DNA of 64,000 bases from Hymenobacter cheonanensis (GCF_030581075.1 NZ_JAUQSW010000010.1:124001-188000), one strand, 5' to 3'; counted from the first letter of the stretch, positions 17,252 to 26,111 are shown. A program made the numbers and translations. Notes: generated by a model not told the origin, from the sequence alone.

Positions 17252-17291
17252 CAACCAGGCAAACGGCGCGGGCGCACCGTTTGCCTGGTTG
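17252..17291. repeat. Perfect inverted repeat between SDR and AraC genes
   Basis: CAACCAGGCAAACGG (17252-17266) and its exact complement (17277-17291) enclose 10 bases. There is no T-tract on the minus strand, so it is either an operator in front of the AraC gene or an atypical terminator behind the SDR gene. Confidence 0.6.
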
Positions 17292-17300
17292 GAATATAGG

Positions 17301-18161
17301 CTAGCTGGCTTGGCCCTGGGCGGCGGTAGAAACGGCGGCCCAGGCCTCCCAGGTGGCTAGCCGCTGGGCATAAACCGCGCGCACCTGGGGCAGGTTGTGG
17401 CTGCCCAGAAACAGCCGCAGCGGCGGCTGCTCGGCATCTACGACGGCAAACAGGGCCGGCGGAGTCGCGGCGGGGTTGCCCCGCTCCATGCCTTGCAGGC
17501 CCGCGAAGAAATTCTTCTTGAAATCGGCATACACCTCCAGGCCTTCTGCAAAGCGCAACGACTCCGGGCTGCCAAACTCGGTGGCGTAGGCGCCGGGCTC
17601 GATGATAGTTACCTTGATGCCAAACGGCGCTACTTCGGTGGCCAGGCTCTCGTGAATGGCCTCGAAGGCCCACTTGGAGGAGGCGTAGTAGCCGATTACC
17701 GGCGGCGCAACAAGGCCTAGCGTGCTCGACACACCCAGAATGTGGCCGTGGCCCTGCGCCCGCAGCAGCGGCAGCGCGGCCTGAATGACGGAAACCGTGC
17801 CAAACACGTTGGTTTCGTACAGTGCCCGGAGGTCGTCCGGGCTGGCTTCCTCAATGGTGCCGACCAGGGAATAGCCAGCATTGTTGAGCACGATGTCGAG
17901 CCGGCCGAAGTGCGCGTGGGCCTGCGCTATGGCCGCTTTCACCTGCTCGGGCTTGGTCACGTCCAGCTCCAGGGGCAGTACGCTAGCTCCGTATTTCTCC
18001 GTCAAATCGGTGATGCTGGCCAGTTGACGCGCCGTGGCGGCCACTTTGTCGCCCCGTTGCAAGGCAGCTTCCGTCCAGGTGCGGCCAAAGCCGCGCGAAG
18101 CGCCCGTGATAAACCAGATTTTGGGGCTAGCGCCCCCAGCGGTGGGTGTTTGCGGTGTCAT
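17301..18161 (-). CDS. SDR family oxidoreductase
   Basis: 286 aa, a classical short-chain dehydrogenase/reductase. The cofactor loop is TGASRGFGR (TGxxxGxG), followed by VLNNAGYS (NNAG), the catalytic serine in GVSSTLG and YYASSKWA (YxxxK). The arginine pair after the first strand suggests NADPH. The ATG at 18161 is preferred over 18194, which adds a non-conserved leader. Substrate unknown. Upstream of an AraC regulator on the same strand. Confidence 0.9.
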   Translation of the reverse strand: MTPQTPTAGGASPKIWFITGASRGFGRTWTEAALQRGDKVAATARQLASITDLTEKYGASVLPLELDVTKPEQVKAAIAQAHAHFGRLDIVLNNAGYSLVGTIEEASPDDLRALYETNVFGTVSVIQAALPLLRAQGHGHILGVSSTLGLVAPPVIGYYASSKWAFEAIHESLATEVAPFGIKVTIIEPGAYATEFGSPESLRFAEGLEVYADFKKNFFAGLQGMERGNPAATPPALFAVVDAEQPPLRLFLGSHNLPQVRAVYAQRLATWEAWAAVSTAAQGQAS

Positions 18162-18298
18162 GCGGGTTGAATGCGTTAAGCTAATGAACAGCACAAAGGT
18201 CCCGCCCGGCGCAGGGCCCTGCCGTAGCCGGATTGCGGAAGTTTGTAGCTTAATCGCGGCGGCGACTCCGCTTTTTACTGGGCTGTATGAACAGTCAA

Positions 18299-18411
18299 TT
18301 AGAAAACGTTGTCATGCAGAGCTAGTTAGAAAACGCTGTCATGCAGAGCATCTCGCGTGCGGTCGTTGCTATCGTCAGCACGCGAGATGCTGCGCTGCGC
18401 TCTGCATGACC
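18299..18411. repeat. Palindromic 3'-end repeat, copy 3, with a duplicated left end
   Basis: The palindrome spans 18338-18411: GTCATGCAGAGCA and TCTCGCGTGC on the left, GCACGCGAGATGC and GCTCTGCATGAC on the right. Just before it a 24-bp unit (18299-18322) is repeated at 18326-18349 with one difference, so the left end is present twice. It lies 3' of the YcgL gene (stop 18461). Confidence 0.8.
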
Positions 18412-18460
18412 TGATTTGAAAAGACTAATACTATCCACTCACCCTAGCAGGCAGCCCGGC

Positions 18461-19225
18461 CTATGAAATACCGGCTACCTGCTGGCGCAATAGTGCGTCC
18501 AGCGCTTCTACCAGGCCCGTCGGGCGCACGATGGGTAGCGTCTCCCGCGCCGCCTGCCCGGCCGCGTACTCTTCTGCCAGAAAGGCAATTAGCTCGGAAG
18601 GCCGGGCCACCATAGTTTTCTCATTGGAATGAGCCTTTTGCGCAAGCAGCTCCTCCACAACACCGTGCAAATCCGATGGCAGCAGTGTCCGCAACGGCGC
18701 AAACTCCATCGGCGGCAGCGCGTGGCGCTCGCGTATCCAGCGGGCGGCCAGGGCCGAGCGCAGGGCGTAAAACAGGCGTTTCAGGCGCACTTCTTCGCCA
18801 ATCAGGTCTTCTTCTACCCCGCGCCGCAGCTGGCCCAGGTAGTGGTGCAGGCCGGCTTTCAGGTTGAAGGCTAGCGGCAGCAGCGGGGCTAGCCGGGTCC
18901 TGAAACCCAGGGCTTCGTGGTAGACAATGGGCGACTGCAGCCACTCGAACAGCGCCGCGTTGGAGCCGCGCAGCAGGCGCAGGGTTTTGCGCAGCTCCCA
19001 GCCGGCCAGGTCCAGCTCGTCATCGACCGGAAAGTTGAGCGTATCGAGGCCTTCATCGAGGCGCAGGTACCAGTCGGTGGGGTGACAGTAGATGAAGCGC
19101 ACGTCGTAGTCGGAGTCGGGCGAGGGAAAGCCCCAGGCCCGGCTGCCCGACTCGCAGGCGTAGAGAATACGGATGCCGTGGGTGGCTTCGAGGCTAGCCA
19201 GGGCCGAGGTAAGGCGGGGCGTCAT
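18461..19225 (-). CDS. YcgL-type nucleotidyltransferase (DNA polymerase beta superfamily)
   Basis: 254 aa. The core motif is ESGSRAWGFPSPDSDYDVRF: G-S, then D-Y-D, the metal-binding pair of the nucleotidyltransferase fold. Further family segments are ELDLAGWELRKTLRLLRGSN and ALFEWLQSP, then ALRSALAARWI. This is the classical YcgL layout and closer to it than the longer paralogue at 12805-13878. Substrate unknown. Divergent from katG across 360 bp; its 3' end carries a palindromic repeat. Confidence 0.85.
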   Translation of the reverse strand: MTPRLTSALASLEATHGIRILYACESGSRAWGFPSPDSDYDVRFIYCHPTDWYLRLDEGLDTLNFPVDDELDLAGWELRKTLRLLRGSNAALFEWLQSPIVYHEALGFRTRLAPLLPLAFNLKAGLHHYLGQLRRGVEEDLIGEEVRLKRLFYALRSALAARWIRERHALPPMEFAPLRTLLPSDLHGVVEELLAQKAHSNEKTMVARPSELIAFLAEEYAAGQAARETLPIVRPTGLVEALDALLRQQVAGIS

Positions 19226-19585
19226 GGAATAAAAAACAGCGGCTTGGAGTTAGCTGAAAGCCAGCGTGAAAAAACACGCTGTCAGGCAGGTTAAACAGAA
19301 ACAGGCAAAAAAAGCGCGCGGCGTGCGATTTGTTGATAATAAATGCTAATTTTGTTAAACAAAATACCTCCCTGCTGTCTTACTCCTACGCTCGTTAATC
19401 TACTGAATTGACCGGCGAAAGCGGGCTAGCTGGCCTGCGGCCAAAATGCCACAATCTTTTACCAGCGGCGCGCAAACCTATGCGGTAGTTGCCGGTAATT
19501 TGCCCGGCTTCCCGGTTTTTTAGCGAGCAGCCCGCTTTCAGGTATCGCATTTCCTCCAAGCTTTATTTAATCATCCCCTTTAACA
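19226..19585. other. Divergent intergenic region upstream of katG
   Basis: 360 bp without a gene. It holds a small stem-loop (CAGCGTG 19262-19268, CACGCTG 19275-19281), a TAATTTTG box at 19347-19354 that fits TAnnTTTG, and a perfect 15-bp palindrome TTTTGTTAAACAAAA at 19350-19364 that overlaps this box. Nothing else was recognised. Confidence 0.6.
19347..19364 (+). promoter_or_regulatory. Candidate katG promoter box with overlapping palindrome
   Basis: TAATTTTG fits the -7 consensus TAnnTTTG. The overlapping palindrome TTTTGTTAAACAAAA could be an operator for a peroxide- or metal-responsive repressor. It lies about 220 bp before the katG start, so the leader would be long. The -33 box is not at the right spacing (TTTG is only 14 bp upstream). 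Confidence 0.35.
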
Positions 19586-21853
19586 ATGGCTGAAGAACAC
19601 AACCAACACCCGCCTGCCTCCAATACCACGGAGCATTTCATGAATGACCCGTCGGCGGCCAAATGCCCCTTCTTGTCGGGCATCGCGCAGCAGCACACGG
19701 CCGGCGGCGGCACCCGCAACCGCGACTGGTGGCCCAACCAGCTGCCGCTCGGCATCCTGCGCCAGCACTCGGCCCTGTCCAACCCCATGGGCGCGGACTT
19801 CAACTACGTGGAGGAGTTCAAAAAGCTGGACCTCAGCGCCGTAAAGCAGGACCTGTTTGAGCTGATGACCACCTCGCAAGACTGGTGGCCGGCCGACTAC
19901 GGCCACTACGGCCCGTTCTTTATTCGCATGGCCTGGCACTCGGCCGGCACCTACCGCATCTCGGACGGCCGCGGTGGCGCGGGCGCGGGCATGCAGCGCT
20001 TTGCTCCGCTCAACAGCTGGCCCGACAACGCCAACCTCGACAAGGCCCGCCTCCTGCTGTGGCCCATCAAGCAGAAGTACGGCGAGCAGATTTCGTGGGC
20101 TGACCTCATGATTCTGGCCGGCAACTGCGCGCTGGAGTCGATGGGCCTCAAGCCGTTCGGCTACTCGGGCGGCCGTGCCGACGTGTGGGAGCCGATGGAA
20201 GAAGTGTACTGGGGCTCGGAGCGTGAGTGGCTCGGCGACAAGCGCTACACCGGCGACCGCCAGCTCGAAAACCCGCTGGCCGCCGTGCAGATGGGCCTCA
20301 TCTACGTGAACCCGGAAGGCCCTAACGGCAACCCGAACCCCCTAGGCTCGGCCCGTGACATCCGCGAAACCTTCGGCCGCATGGCCATGAACGACGAGGA
20401 AACGGTGGCCCTGATTGCGGGCGGCCACACCTTCGGCAAAACCCACGGCGCCGCTGACCCTGCCCAGTACATTGCCCACGAGCCCGCTGCCGCCGGCATC
20501 GAGCAGCAAGGCAAGGGCTGGCTCAACTCGTATGGCACCGGCAACGCCGGCGACACCATCACGAGCGGCCTCGAAGGCGCCTGGACCGCTACCCCCGCCA
20601 AGTGGGGCAATGGCTACTTCAACAACCTGTTCGGCTTCGAGTGGGAGCTGACCAAGAGCCCCGCCGGGGCGCACCAGTGGAAGCCCAAGGGCGACGCCGG
20701 CGCGGGCATGATTCCCGACGCCCACGACCCCAACAAGTTCCACCAGCCGTTCATGCTGACGTCGGACATCGCCCTGCGCGAAGACCCGATTTACGAGAAA
20801 ATCTCGCGCCGCTTCCACGAAAACCCCGAGGAGTTTGCCGACGCTTTCAGCCGCGCCTGGTTTAAGCTCACGCACCGCGACATGGGCCCGTTGTCGCGCT
20901 ACGTAGGCCCCGAGGTACCTAGCGAAGTGCTCATCTGGCAAGACCCGCTGCCCGCCGCCGACTACGCACCGATTGACGAGCAGGATATCAACGCCTTGAA
21001 AGACCGTCTGTTAGCCTGTGGTCTGACGAACGCGCAGCTTATCCGCACGGCCTGGGCTTCGGCTTCTACGTTCCGCGGCTCCGACAAGCGCGGCGGTGCC
21101 AATGGCGCCCGCATCCGGCTAGCCCCCCAGAAATTCTGGGATGCCAACAACCCGGCCGAGCTGTCGAAAGTGCTCGACGTGCTGACCGGCATCCAGAACG
21201 AGTTTAACGCTGCGCAAACCGGCGGCAAAAAGGTATCGCTGGCCGACCTCATCGTGCTAGGCGGCGCTGCCGCCATCGAGCAGGCGGCCAAAGACGGCGG
21301 CTACGACGTGCAGGTGCCCTTCCACCCCGGCCGCACCGACGCTACCCACGAGCAAACCGACGTGCAGTCGTTTGCCGCCTTGGAGCCCCACGCCGATGGT
21401 TTCCGTAACTACTTGGCCGCCAATCATGAGGCTTCGCCCGAGGCCATGCTCATCGACCGTGCCCAACTCCTGACCCTCACCGCTCCCGAACTAACGGTGC
21501 TGGTAGGCGGCCTGCGCGTGCTGAACACCAACTACGACGGCTCGAACCACGGCGTGTTCACCGAACGCCCCGGCACGCTCAGCAACGACTTTTTCCTGAA
21601 CCTGCTCGACATGGGCACCACTTGGAAAGCGACTTCTGACGCCGACCAGCTATTCGAAGGCCGCGACCGCAAAACCAACCTGGTGAAGTGGACCGGCACC
21701 CGCGTGGACCTAATTTTCGGCTCGAACTCGGAGCTGCGCGCCATCTCCGAAGTCTACGGCACCCACCAGGCCGGCGCGAAATTCGTGCGCGACTTCGTAG
21801 CCGCCTGGGCCAAGGTAATGGACGCCGACCGCTTCGACTTGGTAAAATCGTAA
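19586..21853 (+). CDS. katG: Catalase-peroxidase KatG
   Basis: 755 aa, the standard full length with two peroxidase-like domains. It decomposes hydrogen peroxide and also acts as a peroxidase, using heme. The distal site is RMAWHSAGTYR (Arg, Trp and His near residue 115), the proximal heme ligand is His in GGHTFGKTHG near residue 280, and the Tyr of the Met-Tyr-Trp adduct is in GLIYVNPEGP. The C-terminal domain repeats the fold without heme (LIRTAWASASTFRGSDKRGG). No signal peptide is present, so it is cytoplasmic. A strong terminator follows. No oxyR gene is adjacent. Confidence 0.97.
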   Translation: MAEEHNQHPPASNTTEHFMNDPSAAKCPFLSGIAQQHTAGGGTRNRDWWPNQLPLGILRQHSALSNPMGADFNYVEEFKKLDLSAVKQDLFELMTTSQDWWPADYGHYGPFFIRMAWHSAGTYRISDGRGGAGAGMQRFAPLNSWPDNANLDKARLLLWPIKQKYGEQISWADLMILAGNCALESMGLKPFGYSGGRADVWEPMEEVYWGSEREWLGDKRYTGDRQLENPLAAVQMGLIYVNPEGPNGNPNPLGSARDIRETFGRMAMNDEETVALIAGGHTFGKTHGAADPAQYIAHEPAAAGIEQQGKGWLNSYGTGNAGDTITSGLEGAWTATPAKWGNGYFNNLFGFEWELTKSPAGAHQWKPKGDAGAGMIPDAHDPNKFHQPFMLTSDIALREDPIYEKISRRFHENPEEFADAFSRAWFKLTHRDMGPLSRYVGPEVPSEVLIWQDPLPAADYAPIDEQDINALKDRLLACGLTNAQLIRTAWASASTFRGSDKRGGANGARIRLAPQKFWDANNPAELSKVLDVLTGIQNEFNAAQTGGKKVSLADLIVLGGAAAIEQAAKDGGYDVQVPFHPGRTDATHEQTDVQSFAALEPHADGFRNYLAANHEASPEAMLIDRAQLLTLTAPELTVLVGGLRVLNTNYDGSNHGVFTERPGTLSNDFFLNLLDMGTTWKATSDADQLFEGRDRKTNLVKWTGTRVDLIFGSNSELRAISEVYGTHQAGAKFVRDFVAAWAKVMDADRFDLVKS

Positions 21854-21891
21854 GGCTGGACCAGCGGGCGGTTGCGCCGGCTGGCTAGGTT

Positions 21892-21930
21892 AAAAAAACG
21901 CCGCCCTGGCAACGGGGCGGCGTTTTTTTT
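21892..21930 (+). terminator. katG terminator
   Basis: An A-tract plus ACGCCGCCC pairs with GGGCGGCGT plus T-tract (right arm 21915-21929). The hairpin ends one base before the GTG used as the next start. Confidence 0.92.
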
Positions 21931-22473
21931 GTGCAACCGTCGCTAGCTTTGGTCGTGTTTGCACTAGTTCTTTTTCTATTCTTTAGCCTTGTTCTTGCTA
22001 CTACGTTAGCGTTCAAAGCATCAATTGCTCGCCACATTGGCAATGATGTAATGCGCATCGTAGCGATAGGCTTATGCTTTATTGTAGTGCTAGTCGGAGG
22101 AGCTTGGGTGAGTATGAATACACTACTCGCGGCTATTTTTTACACTCCTACCACGACGCACGCCAGTAACGGCAGCTATTATTTCACCCAGCAAGAATAC
22201 GGTTTCGTTACGATGACATCGAGCGGCTACAACCTGACGTTTTACCGGCAACAACCATTCTGGCTTGACCAGGAAATAGGCAAGGTGCAACTGGAGTGCG
22301 CAGGCAGTGAAGCTGTGCAAGCCACGCTTGCACTAGGGCGCAACGGCTACTTCCGGCTGCGCATCGCCACCGATAATCAAGAGCGGCTAGACACGACCCT
22401 CAGGTCTGGGGTGTTATTTAATTTTCGGCGCACCTCTGAGAATCATACCCTTGATTTTTCCAAGCGTCACTAG
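21931..22473 (+). CDS. Membrane-anchored protein of unknown function
   Basis: 180 aa from a GTG start. Two hydrophobic segments cover residues about 4-27 and 41-65 (MRIVAIGLCFIVVLVGGAW), followed by a soluble domain of about 110 residues with YYFTQQEYGFVTM and LQCAG-like and GRNGYFRLRIAT segments. I do not recognise a family. Base composition is visibly more AT-rich than the neighbours, and the GTG abuts the katG terminator, so the true start could be the ATG at 22051. The TMEM175 gene follows after 8 bp, so the two may be co-transcribed. Confidence 0.5.
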   Translation: MQPSLALVVFALVLFLFFSLVLATTLAFKASIARHIGNDVMRIVAIGLCFIVVLVGGAWVSMNTLLAAIFYTPTTTHASNGSYYFTQQEYGFVTMTSSGYNLTFYRQQPFWLDQEIGKVQLECAGSEAVQATLALGRNGYFRLRIATDNQERLDTTLRSGVLFNFRRTSENHTLDFSKRH

Positions 22474-22481
22474 CCCACCCC

Positions 22482-23066
22482 ATGCACAAAACCCGCCTCG
22501 AAGCATTCAGCGACGGTGTGCTCGCCATCATCCTCACCATCATGGTGTTGGAACTGAAGGTGCCGCACGGGGCCGATTTCCCGGCCTTGCGGCCGCTGCT
22601 ACCCATATTCCTGAGCTACGTGCTGAGCTTCCTCTACGTAGGTATTTACTGGAATAATCACCACCACATGCTCAGCAGCTGCCGGCAGATTAGCGGCGGG
22701 GTGCTGTGGGCTAATCTGCATTTGCTGTTCTGGCTCTCGCTCACGCCGTTCGCGACGGGCTGGATGGGTGAAAACCATTTTGCCCCGGCCACGCTGGCCG
22801 TGTACGGCGGGGTGCTGCTAGGGTCGGCCATCGCCTATTTTGTGCTGCAAAACGCGCTCATTGCCGTCAATGGCCCCGACTCGCCCCTGGCCCACGCCGT
22901 GGGGCACGACTGGAAGGGCAAGCTCTCGCCGGTGCTGTACGTGGTGGGCATCGTTAGCAGCTTTTGGCTGCCCTGGCTGGCGGGTGCGGCCTACGTGGCG
23001 GTGGCCCTCATCTGGCTGATACCCGACCCCCGCATCGAGCGCACGCTCACTACGCAGCCCGACTAA
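22482..23066 (+). CDS. TMEM175 family (DUF1211) membrane protein
   Basis: 194 aa with about five to six hydrophobic segments. The family signature R-x-x-x-F-S-D is at residues 5-11 (RLEAFSDGVLAIILTIMVLE) at the start of the first helix, as in bacterial homologues of the lysosomal potassium channel TMEM175. The second signature region has WNNHHHMLSSC. By family knowledge it would form a potassium-conducting channel in the inner membrane. It ends 2 bp before the DUF3601 gene. Confidence 0.9.
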   Translation: MHKTRLEAFSDGVLAIILTIMVLELKVPHGADFPALRPLLPIFLSYVLSFLYVGIYWNNHHHMLSSCRQISGGVLWANLHLLFWLSLTPFATGWMGENHFAPATLAVYGGVLLGSAIAYFVLQNALIAVNGPDSPLAHAVGHDWKGKLSPVLYVVGIVSSFWLPWLAGAAYVAVALIWLIPDPRIERTLTTQPD

Positions 23067-23068
23067 GC

Positions 23069-23320
23069 ATGGCTAGCATTCACGCGTTGGTGCGGGGGCA
23101 GCGGTACCAGATTATGCGCGAGTTCGTTGACTATGATGGCGGCCTACATTCGGTGGGCGAAACGTGGCTATTTGAAGGCACTACTTTTGTGCCCTACGAC
23201 GACGAACTGACACTGCATGTGCGGGCTCACGGCGTGCCACGGGCCTATCGGCTGCAGTGGCGGCCGGAAGAGCAGGAGGCGATTATTGAGAACTTTACCG
23301 ACTTCATAACCGCCTGCTAA
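23069..23320 (+). CDS. DUF3601 domain protein
   Basis: 83 aa. The sequence has the DUF3601 pattern: RYQIMREFVDYDGGLHSVGE, then TWLFEGTTFVPYDDELTLHV, with a hydrophobic-aromatic pairing typical of a small beta-barrel-like fold. The ATG at 23069 starts the domain; a longer in-frame reading from 22964 lies inside the TMEM175 gene in another frame. Two bp separate it from TMEM175 and 13 bp from the following lipoprotein gene, so these are probably one transcript. Function unknown. Confidence 0.8.
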   Translation: MASIHALVRGQRYQIMREFVDYDGGLHSVGETWLFEGTTFVPYDDELTLHVRAHGVPRAYRLQWRPEEQEAIIENFTDFITAC

Positions 23321-23333
23321 CCAAGTTATTTTT

Positions 23334-23798
23334 ATGTATTCTATGGTCATTTTCCGTTCCTTACTTTTCGCTGCCAGCCTGGCTTTGCTTGCCGCCTGCC
23401 ACGAGCAAACTACCCAGGCTAGCCAGGAGCCTACGGCCCCTACCGCCACCGGCCCGCAGTGCTACGCCTACCGCACCGAAACCGACACGGTGCGCCTGAC
23501 GCTGCAAACCACGCAGCCCACCGTAACGGGCCAGCTAGCCTACCGCTACTTCGAGAAGGACCGCAACCAGGGCACCATCCGGGGCACCATGCACGGCGAT
23601 ACGCTACTGGCCGACTACACTTTTCAGTCGGAAGGCAAAACCTCCGTGCGCGAGGTGGCCTTTTTGCGCCGCGACATCGGCTTCGTGGAGGGCTACGGCC
23701 CCGTGGCAGAAATTCAGGGCAAGACGATATTTAAGCTGCCCCGCACCCTGCATTTCGACGCCAAATACACGCTGCTGCCCGTGCCCTGCCCCAACTAG
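23334..23798 (+). CDS. Small lipoprotein of unknown function
   Basis: 154 aa. Lipoprotein signal peptide with LLAAC (Cys at residue 22 counted from the first ATG; a second ATG lies three codons later). A Thr/Ala/Gln-rich spacer is followed by a beta-rich domain with CYAYRTETDTVRLTL, GQLAYRYFEKDRNQGTIRG and LPRTLHFDAKYTL. Similar hypothetical lipoproteins are common in Bacteroidota, but I know no assigned role. Likely end of a short operon with TMEM175 and DUF3601. Confidence 0.75.
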   Translation: MYSMVIFRSLLFAASLALLAACHEQTTQASQEPTAPTATGPQCYAYRTETDTVRLTLQTTQPTVTGQLAYRYFEKDRNQGTIRGTMHGDTLLADYTFQSEGKTSVREVAFLRRDIGFVEGYGPVAEIQGKTIFKLPRTLHFDAKYTLLPVPCPN

Positions 23799-23880
23799 CT
23801 GGCCCGGCCGCCGGGCTATTTCGGGCTGGCTTGTACCTTGAGCGTTCTTAGGCACGGCGGTTCGTGCCAGTACTTCGCTC

Positions 23881-25584
23881 ATGTTCCTTTCTTCTGTTCG
23901 GGCTAGCCGGCTGCCGCTGGCGGGCCTGCTAGGCCTCGCTTTGGCCGGTTGCCAGTCTACTAAACCTACTGCTACCCTAGCCACGGCCCCGCCGCCTACG
24001 GCGGCGGCTCCTACCCCACCCACACCCACCGAGGCCATCACGGCGGCCGATATCAGCGGCTACCTGCAAGCTGTGTCGTCGGATGAGATGCTGGGCCGCA
24101 AGCCGTTTACGGCGGGCGAGGAGCGCATTACTGAGTATCTGGCGACACAGTTTAAGAGTTTGGGCTTGCAGCCCGCCGGCCCCGCTGGCAGCTATTTTCA
24201 GCCGGTGCCAATGGTGGAAATCGCCGTGTCGCCCGCGCCGACCATGCAGATTACGGGCAAGGGCCAGAAGCTGAGCCTCGATTATAAAACCGACTACGTC
24301 GTATTCAGCCAGCGCGAGCAGCCCACGGTGGCCGTGCAAAACTCGCCGCTGGTGTTTGCCGGCTACGGCGTGGTGGCGCCCGAATACGGCTGGGACGACT
24401 ACGCCGGCCTCGACGTGAAGGGCAAAACCGTGGTGGTGCTCGTGAACGACCCCGGCAACGCGGGCCAGGATACAACCCTGTTCAAGGGCAAGGCCATGAC
24501 CTACTACGGCCGCTGGACCTACAAATACGACGAGGCCGCCCGCCACGGCGCCGCCGGCCTGCTCATCGTGCACGACACCCAGCCCGCCGCCTACCCCTGG
24601 AGCGTGGTGCTCAGCGGCGCGCTCGGCCCCAAGCTACGCCCCCAAACCGCCGACCACGGCGCCAGCAAGTGCGCCCTCGAAGGCTGGCTGACGCTCGACG
24701 CCGCCAAGCGCCTCTTCACCGCCGCCGGCCAGAGCTACGACGCCCTCTACGCTGCCGCCAACCAGCGCGGCTTCCGCCCGCGCCCGCTGGGCCTCACGCT
24801 CAGCACCAGCCTGCGGCAGAAATTGCGCAGCCAGACTTCCAAGAACGTGCTGGCCGTGCTTCCCGGCACCACCAATGCGGGCGAGTACGTCATTTATTCG
24901 GCGCACTGGGACCACTTTGGCGTGGGCAAAGTCATTGCCGGCGACTCCATCTACAACGGCGCCGTGGACGATGGCACCGGGCTAGCCGCGCTGCTCAGCA
25001 TCGCCAAAGCCTTTAAAAATGCGCCCGAAAAGCCGGCCCGCAGCATCGTGTTCCTGGCCGTGACGGGCGAAGAGCAGGGCCTGCTGGGGTCCAATTACTA
25101 CGCCCAGCACCCGGCCTTCCCGCTGGCCAAAACCGTGGCCGACCTCAACATGGACATGCTCTGGCCCTACGGCCGCATGAAGGACCTCACCGTTATCGGC
25201 TATGGGCAGTCGGAGCTGGAAGACTACGCCCGCGCCGCCGCCAAGGAGCAGGACCGCTACCTGCTGCCCGACCAGACGCCCGAAACCGGCATGTTCTACC
25301 GCTCCGACCACTTCAGCTTTGCCCACGTGGGCGTGCCCTCGCTCTACGCCAGCGGCGGCTTCGAGAGCCGCAGCCAGGGCAAGGCCTACATTGCCCAAAA
25401 GCGCCAGGCCTACACCACCAACATGTACCACAAGCCCGCCGACCAGTTTGACCCTGGCTGGGACCTGAGCGGCGTGGCCCAGGATGCGCAGTTGTATTTC
25501 CGCGTGGGCCAGCGCCTGGCCGACGAAACTACGTTTCCGCAGTGGCGCGCCGGCTCGGAGTTTAAAGCCGCACGCTCAAAATAA
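23881..25584 (+). CDS. M28 family aminopeptidase lipoprotein
   Basis: 567 aa. Signal peptide ends LAGC (lipidation). A Pro/Thr linker is followed by an M28 peptidase with an inserted PA-like domain (FAGYGVVAPEYGWDDYAGLDVKGKTVVVLVND is its start, read in pieces). Zinc ligands are visible in order: SAHWDHFG (His), NGAVDDGTG (Asp), TGEEQGLLGS (catalytic Glu and ligand Glu), DLNMDML (Asp) and MYHKPADQF (His). It removes N-terminal residues from peptides in the periplasm or at the outer membrane. A TACCTTGA box at 23834-23841 may be its promoter. Confidence 0.92.
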   Translation: MFLSSVRASRLPLAGLLGLALAGCQSTKPTATLATAPPPTAAAPTPPTPTEAITAADISGYLQAVSSDEMLGRKPFTAGEERITEYLATQFKSLGLQPAGPAGSYFQPVPMVEIAVSPAPTMQITGKGQKLSLDYKTDYVVFSQREQPTVAVQNSPLVFAGYGVVAPEYGWDDYAGLDVKGKTVVVLVNDPGNAGQDTTLFKGKAMTYYGRWTYKYDEAARHGAAGLLIVHDTQPAAYPWSVVLSGALGPKLRPQTADHGASKCALEGWLTLDAAKRLFTAAGQSYDALYAAANQRGFRPRPLGLTLSTSLRQKLRSQTSKNVLAVLPGTTNAGEYVIYSAHWDHFGVGKVIAGDSIYNGAVDDGTGLAALLSIAKAFKNAPEKPARSIVFLAVTGEEQGLLGSNYYAQHPAFPLAKTVADLNMDMLWPYGRMKDLTVIGYGQSELEDYARAAAKEQDRYLLPDQTPETGMFYRSDHFSFAHVGVPSLYASGGFESRSQGKAYIAQKRQAYTTNMYHKPADQFDPGWDLSGVAQDAQLYFRVGQRLADETTFPQWRAGSEFKAARSK

Positions 25585-25638
25585 TTAAGTATCCTTGCCA
25601 ATTATTTACTGGCACCACTATCCCACCTATTCCCACCC

Positions 25639-26094
25639 ATGAAAAAATACCTGTCGTTTTGCGTAATTACTTTTCTAGTAATTATAACCACTGCTAAAGG
25701 CGCTTTTGCGCAAGGTCCGGTCTTGCTCAACCACATTGCGCTGTACGTGGTGGATTTGCAGAAAAGCGCTGATTTTTATAAAAACGCGCTGCTACTACCC
25801 GAATTATCAGAGCCGTTTAAAGATGGCAAGCACGTGTGGCTGCGCATCGGGCCGCACAGCCAGCTGCATATTATTCAGGGCAATAAAGCGCAGGAACACG
25901 ACATCAATACCCACTTGGCTTTCAGCGTAAAAGACCTGTCAAAATTCATGGCGCACCTCGATAAGCTAGGCATCCGCTACGGCAGCTGGAAAAGCGAGCC
26001 GGGCAAAACCACGCCGCGGCCCGACGGCGTGAAGCAGATTTATTTGCAGGACCCGGATGGTTTTTGGCTGGAAGTGAATGATGATAAGTTCTAG
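25639..26094 (+). CDS. Secreted VOC (glyoxalase-fold) protein
   Basis: 151 aa. Signal peptide ends GAFAQ near residue 25. One VOC domain follows: LLNHIALYVVDLQKSADFY, then GPHSQLHIIQG, then THLAFSVKD, then IYLQDPDGFWLEVND. The His, His, and Glu of the metal site are in NHIALY, QLHII and WLEVND. Periplasmic location is unusual for this mostly cytoplasmic superfamily. Substrate unknown (dioxygenase, lyase and resistance roles all occur). The coding region is AT-richer than average for the window. Confidence 0.85.
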   Translation: MKKYLSFCVITFLVIITTAKGAFAQGPVLLNHIALYVVDLQKSADFYKNALLLPELSEPFKDGKHVWLRIGPHSQLHIIQGNKAQEHDINTHLAFSVKDLSKFMAHLDKLGIRYGSWKSEPGKTTPRPDGVKQIYLQDPDGFWLEVNDDKF

Positions 26095-26111
26095 AATTAA
26101 TTACCCGTAAG

